Origin: Sulfurimonas paralvinellae
GTDB lineage: Bacteria > Campylobacterota > Campylobacteria > Campylobacterales > Sulfurimonadaceae
Assembly (NCBI RefSeq): GCF_014905135.1
Contig: NZ_CP041406.1
Span: 124,001 to 188,000, forward strand
DNA: 64,000 nt
Reading direction: 5' to 3'
Shown in pieces: positions 8,669-16,784 of the stretch. A program made the position numbers and the translations under genes. Each line of letters begins with the position of its first letter. Position 1 is the stretch's first letter. The notes beneath the pieces were generated by a model, which saw nothing but the letters and a program-made list of their open reading frames with translations, was not told the DNA's origin and did not search any database.

Positions 8669-9040
8669 ATGTATGCAAACAGTGCTTATAATGCCTATAC
8701 GGAAAACTATATAGGGATAGAATCACCATATAAACTAATAGAAATGTTATACGAAGGGGTGCTACGTTTTAATGCACAAGCAAAACGGGCAATAAAAGAT
8801 AATGACATTGAAAAACGAGTATATTGGACAAATCGATCAATCGCTGTATTGGCTGAGCTCAAAGGGAGTTTAGATTTTAAGCAGGGGAATGTAGCAAAAT
8901 ACTTGGATGGTCTGTATGATTATCAGATTAAACTTTTAACAGAAGCCGGTATAGAAAATAGTCTTGAAAAACTTGAAGAGTGTACAAATGTATTTAAGGG
9001 GCTTTTGGAAGCTTGGAGAGAAACTACGGATGTGGCTTAA
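8669..9040 (+). CDS. fliS: Flagellin export chaperone FliS
   Basis: 123 residues, almost wholly helical, beginning MYANSAYNAYTENYIGIESP, a standard FliS N-terminus. It continues with the conserved KLIEMLYEGVLRFNAQAKRAI region and a NRSIAVLAELKGSLDF segment. FliS binds the flagellin C-terminus in the cytoplasm and stops early polymerisation. A TTG lies two codons upstream, but the ATG at 8669 is 7 bp after an AAGGA site and matches the family start. Its stop overlaps the start of the next small gene. Confidence 0.95.
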   Translation: MYANSAYNAYTENYIGIESPYKLIEMLYEGVLRFNAQAKRAIKDNDIEKRVYWTNRSIAVLAELKGSLDFKQGNVAKYLDGLYDYQIKLLTEAGIENSLEKLEECTNVFKGLLEAWRETTDVA

Positions 9041-9284
9041 TCAGCTTAAGATTGCCATTGTCCAACAAGATGTAGATTTACTCAATAAATTACTAGATGA
9101 TATTCCAACATTTGATGATGTAGATAAAATTGAAGAAGCTTTATACCTTTTGAAAGAAGCGACACAAATCGTACAAGGACTTCAAGATGAAACGGCTGAA
9201 TCAATGAAACAAATGAAAAAAAATATAGATTTTTTAAAATCTACTCAGGTAGATAAAACCGCAAAATTCGACATCACTTCTTAG
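9030..9284 (+). CDS. Small helical protein in the fliD-fliS operon, FliT-like position
   Basis: 84 residues if translation starts at the ATG at 9030, which lies inside the last codons of fliS; the frame is open further upstream but that would overlap fliS by more than 70 bp. The protein is acidic and helical (DVDKIEEALYLLKEATQIVQ, then QDETAESMKQMKKNIDFLKS). Third place after fliD and fliS is where a FliT-type chaperone or its Campylobacterota counterpart is often found, but I do not see a motif that proves this. The last 11 bp overlap the end of the convergent SDR gene. Confidence 0.7.
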   Translation: MWLNQLKIAIVQQDVDLLNKLLDDIPTFDDVDKIEEALYLLKEATQIVQGLQDETAESMKQMKKNIDFLKSTQVDKTAKFDITS

Positions 9285-9972
9285 ATTTTTTACGTATCCC
9301 AAAATTTAGACTTCTTATGGTGTAGTCACTTACAACAGCACCTTTTCGCATAGTTAATATATGCTCTACCGCATCGGCGATATCTCCTGCCAAGAGTTTT
9401 TCATTTTCATTTTCACTGACATCAAAACGCAGTTCATCGTAAAAAGTGCTCTCTGTCATGTCGGGGTTGATGTTCGTTATGCTGAGGTTTGTTTTTCGTG
9501 TCTCTTCAAAAAGGGCATCGCCAAAGGCCTTCAGACCTGCTTTTGTGGCAGAGTAGAGAGCGGCGAACTTACTTGCCCGCAGTGCTTCGATGGAGTTTAT
9601 GTTGATGAGGTAGCCGCTGTTATGTTTGAGTGAGCGAAGTGTTGCGTGAGTAAGCAGCATCGGTGCTGTGAGATTGAGGTGTGTCATCTTCTCAATGATT
9701 TCAGGGCTTAACTCTTCGTGCAGCTCGAACCTTCCAAAACCTGCAGCATTGACGAGGATGGAAATATCCTCTTTTTTCAAAGCTTCACAGAGCTTTTTCG
9801 TTGCGTGAGCATCGCAGAGGTCTGCCTGAACGGCTTGAAAATCGGCATGCATAAAATCTTCATAGGATATTGTCCGACTGATACCCGTAACGGCATATCC
9901 AAGGGTTAAAAGACGTTGTGTTATCGCTTTGCCGATGCCGCTGCTTGCTCCCGTAACCACTGCTTTTCTCAC
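9274..9972 (-). CDS. Short-chain dehydrogenase/reductase
   Basis: 232 residues of the classical SDR type. The cofactor motif is TGASSGIGKAI at residues 8-18, the NAAGF motif follows near residue 85, the catalytic Ser is in ININSIEAL and the Tyr/Lys pair in YSATKAG. Substrate unknown. The start is GTG at 9972 (MRKAVVTG). A TGCGTGAG copy overlaps this start codon, and two more lie inside the gene on the opposite strand. It converges on the fliS-linked gene and diverges from the HAD gene. Confidence 0.88.
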   Translation of the reverse strand: MRKAVVTGASSGIGKAITQRLLTLGYAVTGISRTISYEDFMHADFQAVQADLCDAHATKKLCEALKKEDISILVNAAGFGRFELHEELSPEIIEKMTHLNLTAPMLLTHATLRSLKHNSGYLININSIEALRASKFAALYSATKAGLKAFGDALFEETRKTNLSITNINPDMTESTFYDELRFDVSENENEKLLAGDIADAVEHILTMRKGAVVSDYTIRSLNFGIRKKSKK

Positions 9973-9989
9973 GCAACTCTCCTTTTTGC

Positions 9990-9995
9990 TATAAT
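9990..9995 (+). promoter_or_regulatory. -10 box immediately before a start codon (HAD gene)
   Basis: TTTTTGC-TATAAT ends only 6 bp before the ATG at 10002, so transcription would begin at or next to the start codon. No ribosome site is visible. See the finding on leaderless transcripts. Confidence 0.55.
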
Positions 9996-10001
9996 CATGC
10001 C

Positions 10002-10829
10002 ATGAAAAATATTTACATAACAGACCTTGACCATACTTTTTTACGTTCTGACTTGTCTTTGAGTGATTATACTAAAAAAATCTGGAACTCTTACGAAAAT
10101 GAAGCTATTTTGGGCATTGCAACTGCGAGAACCTACAAAAAAACGGTACAGTTCCTAGAAGGTGTGTATATTTCAGCACCGATGATACTCCTTGACGGTG
10201 CACTTATTGCTACAATGGATAAAAAAATCATCGACACTAAGTTCATTGCAAAAGATGCAGCCGACACCATCATAGATGAGGGTGCACGGCTGGGTATCTA
10301 CCCCTTTGTACTCTCACTGGTCGATGAGAAACTGGGTGAAGCGTTCTCTTACTCGACAACGCTCAATGCGTATCAGCAGGAGATCATCAAGCGTTATGCG
10401 AACGATGACCATACAGAGGCTTTTCGTGATCTGCGTGCAAAAGAGAGGAACTTCAAAGTGGTCTATATGGCAGAGGAGATGCTGCTTGAAGCATTGAAGC
10501 AGAATCTTGAAGCCATCTTTGGCGATGAATTGAAGTATATATTGGCACCCGAAGCTTATATGGGCTGCTATTTTTTGACCATTTTACATAAAGATGCAGA
10601 CAAATCCCACGGTATCAAGAGTGTGAGTGAAGCAGTCGGATTTGATCTGGATAAGTTAACCGTCTTTGGAGACAATCTTAATGACATCGGTATGTTCGAG
10701 CTGGCAAACAGGTCTGTGGCGGTGGCGAACGCGCAGGAAGATGTGAAAGAAAAAGCGGATATTGTGTTAGAACACACAAATGATGAAGACGGTGTTGCCA
10801 GATATCTTGAGGAGCTGAAAAATGCATAG
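10002..10829 (+). CDS. HAD-superfamily (Cof-like, type IIB) hydrolase
   Basis: 275 residues. Motif I is DLDHTFL (residues 8-14; the usual DxDGT has His in place of Gly). Motif II is in GIATARTY, and motifs III/IV are in a Lys (DKSHGIKSV) followed by VFGDNLNDIGMF. The layout and length fit Cof-type sugar-phosphate phosphatases. It overlaps the sugar transporter gene by 8 bp, and a hexose-phosphate mutarotase follows, so a role in sugar-phosphate turnover is a fair inference, not shown. Confidence 0.85.
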   Translation: MKNIYITDLDHTFLRSDLSLSDYTKKIWNSYENEAILGIATARTYKKTVQFLEGVYISAPMILLDGALIATMDKKIIDTKFIAKDAADTIIDEGARLGIYPFVLSLVDEKLGEAFSYSTTLNAYQQEIIKRYANDDHTEAFRDLRAKERNFKVVYMAEEMLLEALKQNLEAIFGDELKYILAPEAYMGCYFLTILHKDADKSHGIKSVSEAVGFDLDKLTVFGDNLNDIGMFELANRSVAVANAQEDVKEKADIVLEHTNDEDGVARYLEELKNA

Positions 10830-12063
10830 AAGATCTTCACTTATTCCGATGCTTATCATTGGAGCACTCTTTTTCATTTTCGGTTTTGTGACCTGGCTTA
10901 ACGGTTCGCTCATTCCGTTTTTAAAAGAGATCTGTTCGCTTAATGAGTTTGAGGCACTTTTTGTCACTTTTGCTTTTTACATTGCCTACACGGTTATGGC
11001 ACTGCCGATGGCTTTTGTACTGGAGAAAACCGGTTACAAAAAAGGAATGGCTCTCGGGCTTGTCGTCATGGCAGTAGGTGCGTTGCTTTTCATCCCAGCG
11101 GCACAGAGTGCGGAGTTTCTTGTTTTTTTGCTGGCACTTTTCACGCTTGGGACAGGGCTTACCATACTCCAAACGGCATCAAATCCTTACATCGTTCTTA
11201 TCGGTCCAATAGAATCAGCGGCAATGCGTATCAGCATTATGGGGCTTATCAACAAAAGTGCGGGTGTTTTGGCACCGCTTGTCTTTACAGCGCTCATACT
11301 TGCAGATATCCAACCCGACCCCTCTCTGTTAGCCCACGAGCTCATTAAGCCTTATGCGATCATGGCGGCTATTTTAGCGGCATTGGCACTCTTTGTCTAC
11401 TTCTCTTCGCTTCCTGAGATCGAGTTTGAAGAAGACCCATATGATGATGAAAATATCTTTGGTTTTCCCCGTGTCGTGCTTGGTGCTGTGGCACTTTTTT
11501 TCTACGTGGGTATCGAAGTTATTGCTGGTGATACCATTGGACTCTATGCGCAGAGTATCGGGATGGAGAATGCAACAGCCTTGACCTCTTATACTATGTT
11601 CTTTATGGTTATAGGTTACATTATCGGTGCTGTTGCCATTCCAAAGTTCCTTACGCAGGAAAAGGCATTGACACTTTCGGCTCTCTTTGGAATAATACTG
11701 CTTTTTGGTGTGGCTTTTTCTTCCACGAGTGATACAAGCTTTTCTGAGATTTTATGGGGTTGGAGCGGTGTAATGCTGCTGCCGAACTCTCTACTTTTTG
11801 TGGCACTTTTAGGTCTTGCCAATGCTCTTGTCTGGCCGACGATCTGGCCTTTGGCACTTGAAGACCTTGGAAAACACACAGCAAAGGGGAGTGCACTGCT
11901 TATCATGTCCATTGCCGGTGGGGCACTCCTGCCGCTTGCTTTTGGAAAAACGGCACAGCTCACGCACAATATGCAAGAAGCCTATCTTCTTGGCATCATC
12001 TGTTACGCTGTTATCTTGATGTATGCACTCAAATGGCATAAGATGAAAGGGTGGAGAGGCTAG
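10822..12063 (+). CDS. MFS sugar transporter, FucP/GluP family
   Basis: 413 residues with about 12 hydrophobic segments. FFIFGFVTWLNGSLIPFLKE near the N-terminus and QTASNPYIVLIGP near residue 115 are hallmarks of the fucose/glucose/galactose:H+ symporters of the FucP family. The substrate cannot be read from the sequence. The gene is coupled to the HAD gene upstream (8-bp overlap), and the mutarotase gene begins 2 bp after its stop. This makes a three-gene sugar uptake set, which is unusual for a presumed chemolithotroph. Confidence 0.9.
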   Translation: MHRRSSLIPMLIIGALFFIFGFVTWLNGSLIPFLKEICSLNEFEALFVTFAFYIAYTVMALPMAFVLEKTGYKKGMALGLVVMAVGALLFIPAAQSAEFLVFLLALFTLGTGLTILQTASNPYIVLIGPIESAAMRISIMGLINKSAGVLAPLVFTALILADIQPDPSLLAHELIKPYAIMAAILAALALFVYFSSLPEIEFEEDPYDDENIFGFPRVVLGAVALFFYVGIEVIAGDTIGLYAQSIGMENATALTSYTMFFMVIGYIIGAVAIPKFLTQEKALTLSALFGIILLFGVAFSSTSDTSFSEILWGWSGVMLLPNSLLFVALLGLANALVWPTIWPLALEDLGKHTAKGSALLIMSIAGGALLPLAFGKTAQLTHNMQEAYLLGIICYAVILMYALKWHKMKGWRG

Positions 12064-12064
12064 C

Positions 12065-12907
12065 GTGTATGCTTTAAAAGAGCTTGAAAACGGATTTGTT
12101 TATTTAGAAGTAAAGAATGAAGCGGCTCACGCAAAGATAGCGCTGCAGGGTGCGCATATTTTTAAATATGAAAATTATAACGGTGAACTGCTCTGGCTGA
12201 GTCAAATAAGCCGATTTGAGACGGGAAGTGCCATTCGAGGCGGTATTCCACTTTGCTGGCCTCGCTTTGGCAATCTTGATGAAACGCTGCCACAGCATGG
12301 TTTTGCACGAACAATGATTTTTGAGCTCATTGAAGTAAAAGAGGTTTCAAATAGCCTCACGCAAGTCCATCTTCGGCTGGAAGATACTCCCAAGAGTAGA
12401 AAGATCTGGAATTTTGCTTTTGAACTTGATGTTGTTTTTGAGATTTCTGCTACACTCTCCATCTCTATGAAAACAACGAACAGAGATACAAAAGAGTTTC
12501 TCCTCACGCAGGCTTTTCATACCTATTTTCAGGTGGATGATATTGTAAAAGTACGTATAGAGGGTTTGGAAGGCATGAAATATTTAGATACGTTGAGCGA
12601 TACTAAAGCCGTTGAAGATCAGCCGATAGAGATAGATAAAGAGATAGACAGGGTTTATCTTGGCGTGAAAGAAGATATACACTTGCGTGAGGAGCATAAA
12701 AACATCAGTATCCATGCAGAAAATTCCAACTCGGCAATCGTATGGAATCCCTGGGCGGAAAAATGCAGTAACATGAGTGCTATGAAGCCCGATGCCTACA
12801 AGGAGTTTGTCTGCATAGAGAGTGCGAACGCTTTTGATGACTTTCGGATTGTTCAACCAAATGAGAATGTACATTTACGGGCTACTTATCTCACGCAAAG
12901 GTGTTAA
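12065..12907 (+). CDS. D-hexose-6-phosphate mutarotase (aldose 1-epimerase family, YeaD-like)
   Basis: 280 residues with a GTG start just after the transporter stop. Family signs are LQGAHIFKYEN, GSAIRGGIPLCWPRFG, PQHGFART (with the catalytic His), TQAFHTYFQV (second His) and VWNPWAEK near residue 225. It would speed the alpha/beta exchange of hexose 6-phosphates. The gene holds five TGCGTGAG words, four on the opposite strand and one in the coding strand, the densest cluster in the window. Confidence 0.88.
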   Translation: MYALKELENGFVYLEVKNEAAHAKIALQGAHIFKYENYNGELLWLSQISRFETGSAIRGGIPLCWPRFGNLDETLPQHGFARTMIFELIEVKEVSNSLTQVHLRLEDTPKSRKIWNFAFELDVVFEISATLSISMKTTNRDTKEFLLTQAFHTYFQVDDIVKVRIEGLEGMKYLDTLSDTKAVEDQPIEIDKEIDRVYLGVKEDIHLREEHKNISIHAENSNSAIVWNPWAEKCSNMSAMKPDAYKEFVCIESANAFDDFRIVQPNENVHLRATYLTQRC

Positions 12908-12909
12908 AA

Positions 12910-13359
12910 ATGAAGATGTACATAGATGGAGATGCCTTTCCCAATCTTTTAAAGCCGATAGTTCTGCGTCAGATAGAAAAACTGGGCATTGAAACCTTTG
13001 TTGTAGCGAATAAAAAAGTCACTATTGGAAAGTCACAGAATGTTTTTTATGTTATCGTTGATGCCGGAGCGGATGAAGCGGATAATAAAATTGTAGAGAT
13101 GTTACAAGAGGGTGATCTTGTCATTACCGCTGACATTCCGTTAGCAGACAGAGTAATCTCAAAAAATGCACATGCCATAGATCATCGAGGAGAACTCTAC
13201 AGCAGGGACAATATCAAGCAATATCTTGCGATGAGAAATCTTATGGAGTCCATCAGGGAAATGGGTGAAGTAACCAAAGGAGCAAAGGCATTTGGTCAAA
13301 AAGATGCTGAACATTTTGCAAATCAACTCAATGCATTTTTGCAGAGATATGATTTCTAG
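12910..13359 (+). CDS. YaiI/YqxD family protein (UPF0178, DUF188)
   Basis: About 149 residues. The start MKMYIDGDAFPNLLKPIVLR matches the acidic PIN-like N-terminus of this family, and VDAGADEADNKIVEM plus VITADIPLADRVISKNAHAI plus HRGELY are its other signatures. A GTG three codons upstream overlaps the mutarotase gene. I prefer ATG 12910, which sits about 9 bp after AAAGG. Biochemical role is not established for the family; the fold suggests a nuclease-like or nucleotide-binding function. Confidence 0.88.
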   Translation: MKMYIDGDAFPNLLKPIVLRQIEKLGIETFVVANKKVTIGKSQNVFYVIVDAGADEADNKIVEMLQEGDLVITADIPLADRVISKNAHAIDHRGELYSRDNIKQYLAMRNLMESIREMGEVTKGAKAFGQKDAEHFANQLNAFLQRYDF

Positions 13360-13457
13360 GTCAAAATATATGCGTTACTATGCCGTATTTAGAAGTTTAC
13401 TTTTAAGAGTTTCTAAAAGGTAATGTTAAGATTAATTCAGTGATTGTTATGTGTTGA

Positions 13458-13542
13458 TGGTGCGGACGAAAGGACTTGAACCTTCACACCTTGCGGCACC
13501 AGATCCTAAGTCTGGCGTGTCTACCAATTTCACCACGTCCGC
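13458..13542 (-). tRNA. tRNA-Leu (anticodon TAG)
   Basis: Acceptor GCGGACG pairs with CGTCCGC. The anticodon arm CCAGA-CTTAGGA-TCTGG gives TAG, a long variable arm is present as expected for Leu, and the T-loop is TTCAAGT. CCA is encoded. It is the last tRNA of the cluster. Confidence 0.95.
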
Positions 13543-13585
13543 GTGGAATAAGTTTTTAGTGTCACTTCTGACGAATAACATATAG

Positions 13586-13662
<77 letters not shown>

Positions 13663-13673
13663 ATAATCAAAGG

Positions 13674-13750
13674 TGGTACGCCCGATAGGATTCGAACCTA
13701 TAACCCTCGGAGCCGAAATCCGAAACTCTATCCAGTTGAGCCACGGACGC
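13674..13750 (-). tRNA. tRNA-Arg (anticodon TCG)
   Basis: Acceptor GCGTCCG, anticodon arm TCGGA-TTTCGGC-TCCGA, T-loop TTCGAAT, encoded CCA. Confidence 0.93.
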
Positions 13751-13791
13751 AACTATGTTATTATGATTATTAATATTTTATATTTGTTTTA

Positions 13792-13869
13792 TGGGGTGGG
13801 ATACGGGATTCGAACCCGCGACCCCCGGCACCACAAACCAGTGCTCTAACCAGCTGAGCTAATCCCACC
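13792..13869 (-). tRNA. tRNA-His (anticodon GTG)
   Basis: Acceptor GTGGGAT with the extra G(-1) opposite C73, the identity mark of tRNA-His. Anticodon loop TTGTGGT, T-loop TTCGAAT, encoded CCA. Confidence 0.95.
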
Positions 13870-13908
13870 ATGTTTTTGAATAAAATATAAAAAATTGAAA
13901 TTTAAAAG

Positions 13909-13986
13909 TGGTCGGGGTGAAAGGACTCGAACCTTCGGCCCCCTGGTCCCAAACCAGGTACTCTAACCATACTGAGCTACACCCCG
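13909..13986 (-). tRNA. tRNA-Pro (anticodon TGG)
   Basis: Acceptor CGGGGTG, anticodon arm CCTGG-TTTGGGA-CCAGG, T-loop TTCGAGT, encoded CCA. First gene of the Pro-His-Arg-Arg-Leu tRNA operon. Confidence 0.95.
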
Positions 13987-14029
13987 ACCTATACACTAAA
14001 CGAGCGCTTAAGCTGATTAATGAGGCGAA

Positions 14030-14058
14030 ATTATAGTCAATATATCACTGTTTGTCAA
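14030..14058 (-). promoter_or_regulatory. Consensus sigma-70 promoter of the tRNA operon
   Basis: On the minus strand TTGACA, a 17-bp spacer and TATAAT, a perfect match to the housekeeping consensus, lie about 44 bp before tRNA-Pro. A strong promoter fits stable RNA genes. Confidence 0.85.
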
Positions 14059-14098
14059 TAGTATTTCTCTATTTCTTTAAAAAAATACTATTTTTAAG

Positions 14099-14104
14099 TA
14101 TAAT
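14099..14104 (+). promoter_or_regulatory. -10 box for the NSS transporter gene
   Basis: TTTTTAAG-TATAAT lies 27 bp before the ATG at 14132, with an AAAAGGGA ribosome site between. No clear -35. A 9-bp inverted repeat (14058-14066 and 14083-14091) lies between this box and the divergent tRNA promoter. Confidence 0.5.
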
Positions 14105-14131
14105 TAGACCAATTAAAAGGGAAAGCACTTT

Positions 14132-15469
14132 ATGAAATTAGCAAGATTTAGTCGGTTAGGTTTTATTTTAGCAGCAGCAGGCTCTGCTGTCGGACTTGGA
14201 AATATCTGGAAGTTTCCATACATTACAGGAGAGTATGGCGGCGGAGCATTTGTGCTCATTTATCTTATCACTGTGCTGCTTATCGGGTTTTCCATCATGA
14301 TAGCGGAGATGCTCATTGGTTATCTTGGCCGCCGTGATACGGTTACATCGTTTGAAGAACTTGCTCCTAGAAACAAGCATATATGGAAACTTGGTGGTTT
14401 TCAGGCCTTAGCAGGTCTATTCATTATGATTTTTTACTCAGTCGTTATCGGTTGGATATTTAACTACATCATCACTTCTTTGAGCTATCTTCCTGCAAGC
14501 GTCGAAGAGGCGGAGACTACTTTTACGACAATGCTTCACAGCAATTTTTGGATACAGCTTTTTTACCATACGCTCTCTTTTGCTTTCATTACCTATGTAG
14601 TTCATAAGGGTATTAAGAGTGGTATTGAAAAACTAAATTACTACTTGATGCCGGCATTGATGGTGATTCTTGGTGGTATGTTCATCTATGCAACGACGCT
14701 TGGAGGTTTTTCAAAAGCGGTGGACTTTATGTTTATGCCGGATTGGTCAAAAGTTACTTCAGAGGCGTTTGTCGTAGCGGTCGGACATGCATTTTTTACT
14801 CTCTCACTCGGTATGGGTGCCATTATGACCTATGCAGCATCACTGCCAAAAGATGCCAACCTTGTTAAAAGTGCTTTTTGGGTTGTCTTTTTAGATACGA
14901 CCATCGCTATAGTAGCGGGTTTGATGCTCTTTACATTTCTATACCAATACGGCTCAGGCCCTGCAAAAGGCCCGGGGCTGGTTTTTATTTCATTGCCGGC
15001 GGCTTTTTATGAGATGGGTATTCTTGGCAACTTCTTCGCAGTACTCTTTTTTATAGCGCTTGCCTTTGCCGGACTTACATCTTCGGTCTCTCTTGTTGAG
15101 CCGATGATTCAGTACTTTATCGACAGATTTGGCTGGAGCCGCCTTAAATCTTCTTTGAGCATGGGCTTTTTCTTTTGGTTTTTAGGCATCTTTGCCATTC
15201 TCTCAAATATCGACGGCACAAAAGAGTTCCTGACATGGGGAAGCAAAAACTTCTTTGACTGGGTAGATTATGTAACGGCAGCCATTATGCTGCCTTTGGG
15301 TGGTCTTATCATGGCTGTATTTGTCGGCTTTGTCATTCCTGAGAGTGAAGTGGAGAAAGTTGTCAAACCACAATTGAAATGGGCATATAAACCATGGTAC
15401 TTTTCACTTCGTTATCTTACGCCGGTCGCTATGTTCGTGGTCATGCTTTCACTGATGGGAATCATATAG
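14132..15469 (+). CDS. Sodium-dependent transporter, NSS/SNF family
   Basis: 445 residues with 11-12 membrane segments. The N-terminus GFILAAAGSAVGLGNIWKFP contains the sodium and substrate site motif of the neurotransmitter:sodium symporter family, followed by GEYGGGAFVLIYL. FFTLSLGMGAIMTYAASLP near residue 225 matches helix 6. Bacterial members carry amino acids or similar solutes with Na+; the substrate here is unknown. The next small gene begins directly after its stop, so they are probably cotranscribed. Confidence 0.93.
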   Translation: MKLARFSRLGFILAAAGSAVGLGNIWKFPYITGEYGGGAFVLIYLITVLLIGFSIMIAEMLIGYLGRRDTVTSFEELAPRNKHIWKLGGFQALAGLFIMIFYSVVIGWIFNYIITSLSYLPASVEEAETTFTTMLHSNFWIQLFYHTLSFAFITYVVHKGIKSGIEKLNYYLMPALMVILGGMFIYATTLGGFSKAVDFMFMPDWSKVTSEAFVVAVGHAFFTLSLGMGAIMTYAASLPKDANLVKSAFWVVFLDTTIAIVAGLMLFTFLYQYGSGPAKGPGLVFISLPAAFYEMGILGNFFAVLFFIALAFAGLTSSVSLVEPMIQYFIDRFGWSRLKSSLSMGFFFWFLGIFAILSNIDGTKEFLTWGSKNFFDWVDYVTAAIMLPLGGLIMAVFVGFVIPESEVEKVVKPQLKWAYKPWYFSLRYLTPVAMFVVMLSLMGII

Positions 15470-15745
15470 ATGGATATCGCCAAAGAGTGTAGAAAAATCC
15501 TGCGTGAGGCAGGTGTCAATTCTCAATCACACATCGATTTTGATGTCAATGGTGAAGTGATGACGCTGACACTTGAGTATATCATAGATGCATATATGCA
15601 GGCTTCCAAAGAGTCTCAGCTTGTTTTTTACGCTGCACTGCAGAAGTCACTCGATACAAAAGAGATGGGAATTGAGAAGTTCTTTGAGGGGATGGGACAG
15701 CTGCTGCTTATGTCCCATCTCTCTGAGAAGTTTGAAGGTTTATAA
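15470..15745 (+). CDS. Conserved-looking small hypothetical protein
   Basis: 91 residues with an ATG placed directly after the transporter stop. It has an N-terminal helix (MDIAKECRKILREAGV), a short FDVNGEVMTLTLEYIIDAYM stretch and an acidic helical C-terminus; no signal peptide or membrane segment. I do not recognise the family. The position suggests coupling to the NSS transporter. A TGCGTGAG copy in the coding strand (15501-15508) encodes Leu-Arg-Glu. Confidence 0.75.
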   Translation: MDIAKECRKILREAGVNSQSHIDFDVNGEVMTLTLEYIIDAYMQASKESQLVFYAALQKSLDTKEMGIEKFFEGMGQLLLMSHLSEKFEGL

Positions 15746-15755
15746 AGGAAAATAG

Positions 15756-15959
15756 ATGGGATGGACATGCCAACACGATTACAAAGGTTTTTGCAAACTT
15801 TTAAATGTAGTCTGCACTCCGGGCATCAAAGGATGTACTCTTAATAAAGGGAAACACGACTATTTTTTTACGAGTGGTAATTTTGAAGAGGATAAAAAAA
15901 GGGAGGAGTCCAAAAAGAGAGACTCCATCGACTTTGCCGCTTTGGCAAGGTCAAACTAA
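15756..15959 (+). CDS. Small Cys-containing hypothetical protein
   Basis: 67 residues, ATG after an AAAGGAAA site. Four cysteines fall in the first 27 residues (positions 5, 13, 20 and 27) in the pattern [13 protein letters not shown] then [10 protein letters not shown], followed by a charged Lys/Glu-rich tail. The spacing could hold a metal or an iron-sulphur cluster, but this is inference. It ends 4 bp inside the convergent thiG gene. I do not recognise the family. Confidence 0.7.
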   Translation: MGWTCQHDYKGFCKLLNVVCTPGIKGCTLNKGKHDYFFTSGNFEEDKKREESKKRDSIDFAALARSN

Positions 15960-16735
15960 AACTGAATCAATCCATCAACAGGACTTGATGCCGTAGCGTA
16001 TGGTTTTTTAGGTATGCGGCCTGCAAGATAGCTCATGCGTCCTGCAATGACAGCATGCTTCATGGCTTCTGCCATCGCGATAGGATTGTTTGACTGAGCG
16101 ATGGCTGTATTTGTAAGCACACCTTCTGCACCAAGCTCCATGGCATAGGCTGCATCACTCGCACATCCGATTCCCGCATCAACGATTACAGGAACATCAA
16201 CCGCTTCACGTACAAAGACAACATTGTAAGGGTTTTGCACGCCAAGACCGCTTCCAATAGGGGCTGCCAGCGGCATAACTGCATGAGCACCCGCATCTTC
16301 TAAGCGTTTTGCCATGATAGGATCATCTGATGTGTACGCCATGATGGTAAAGCCGTCTTTGTGAAGGACTTCACAGGCTTTGATAGTCTCAAGTACATCA
16401 GGGTAGAGTGTTTTTTGCGTGTCACCGATGACCTCTAGTTTTATAAGATCGATGCCTGTCGCTTCACGAGTCAGACGAAATGTCGTGATCGCCTCTTCAG
16501 CCGTTACACAACCTGCAGAGTTTGGCAAGAATTTTACATTGGTTCCTGCAAAAGTATCACGTAAATTCTCTTTGCTCGGGTCTGTAATGTTTAAGCGGCG
16601 AACGGCAACAGTGATAAGTTCACTCCCTGATGCCAATGTTGCCTCTTTTGTCATCTCAAAAGAGGCATATTTTCCACTGCCGACGATAAGGCGTGAGCCT
16701 AATTCATATTTTCCGATTTTTAGTTTGTTATTCAT
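15956..16735 (-). CDS. thiG: Thiazole synthase ThiG
   Basis: 259 residues forming a TIM barrel that builds the thiazole ring of thiamine from deoxyxylulose 5-phosphate, dehydroglycine and ThiS thiocarboxylate. The N-terminus [19 protein letters not shown] is typical. The Schiff-base lysine is K99 in LIKLEVIGD, and the phosphate-binding [11 protein letters not shown] and [18 protein letters not shown] are present. The partners thiS, thiF and thiH are not in this window. It lies 49 bp downstream of nnr on the same strand. Confidence 0.96.
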   Translation of the reverse strand: MNNKLKIGKYELGSRLIVGSGKYASFEMTKEATLASGSELITVAVRRLNITDPSKENLRDTFAGTNVKFLPNSAGCVTAEEAITTFRLTREATGIDLIKLEVIGDTQKTLYPDVLETIKACEVLHKDGFTIMAYTSDDPIMAKRLEDAGAHAVMPLAAPIGSGLGVQNPYNVVFVREAVDVPVIVDAGIGCASDAAYAMELGAEGVLTNTAIAQSNNPIAMAEAMKHAVIAGRMSYLAGRIPKKPYATASSPVDGLIQF

Positions 16736-16784
16736 TATAGGTTTCCTATATTATATTAATTATTGATTTATAGCATAAGCTATC

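Noticed and set aside
13360-13457. Possible terminator after tRNA-Leu
   Set aside because: Only a 6-bp AT stem (CTTTTA/TAAAAG) is visible, too weak to call.
14058-14091. 9-bp inverted repeat between the tRNA and NSS promoters
   Set aside because: AT-rich with a 16-base loop; such repeats are common by chance in this kind of spacer.
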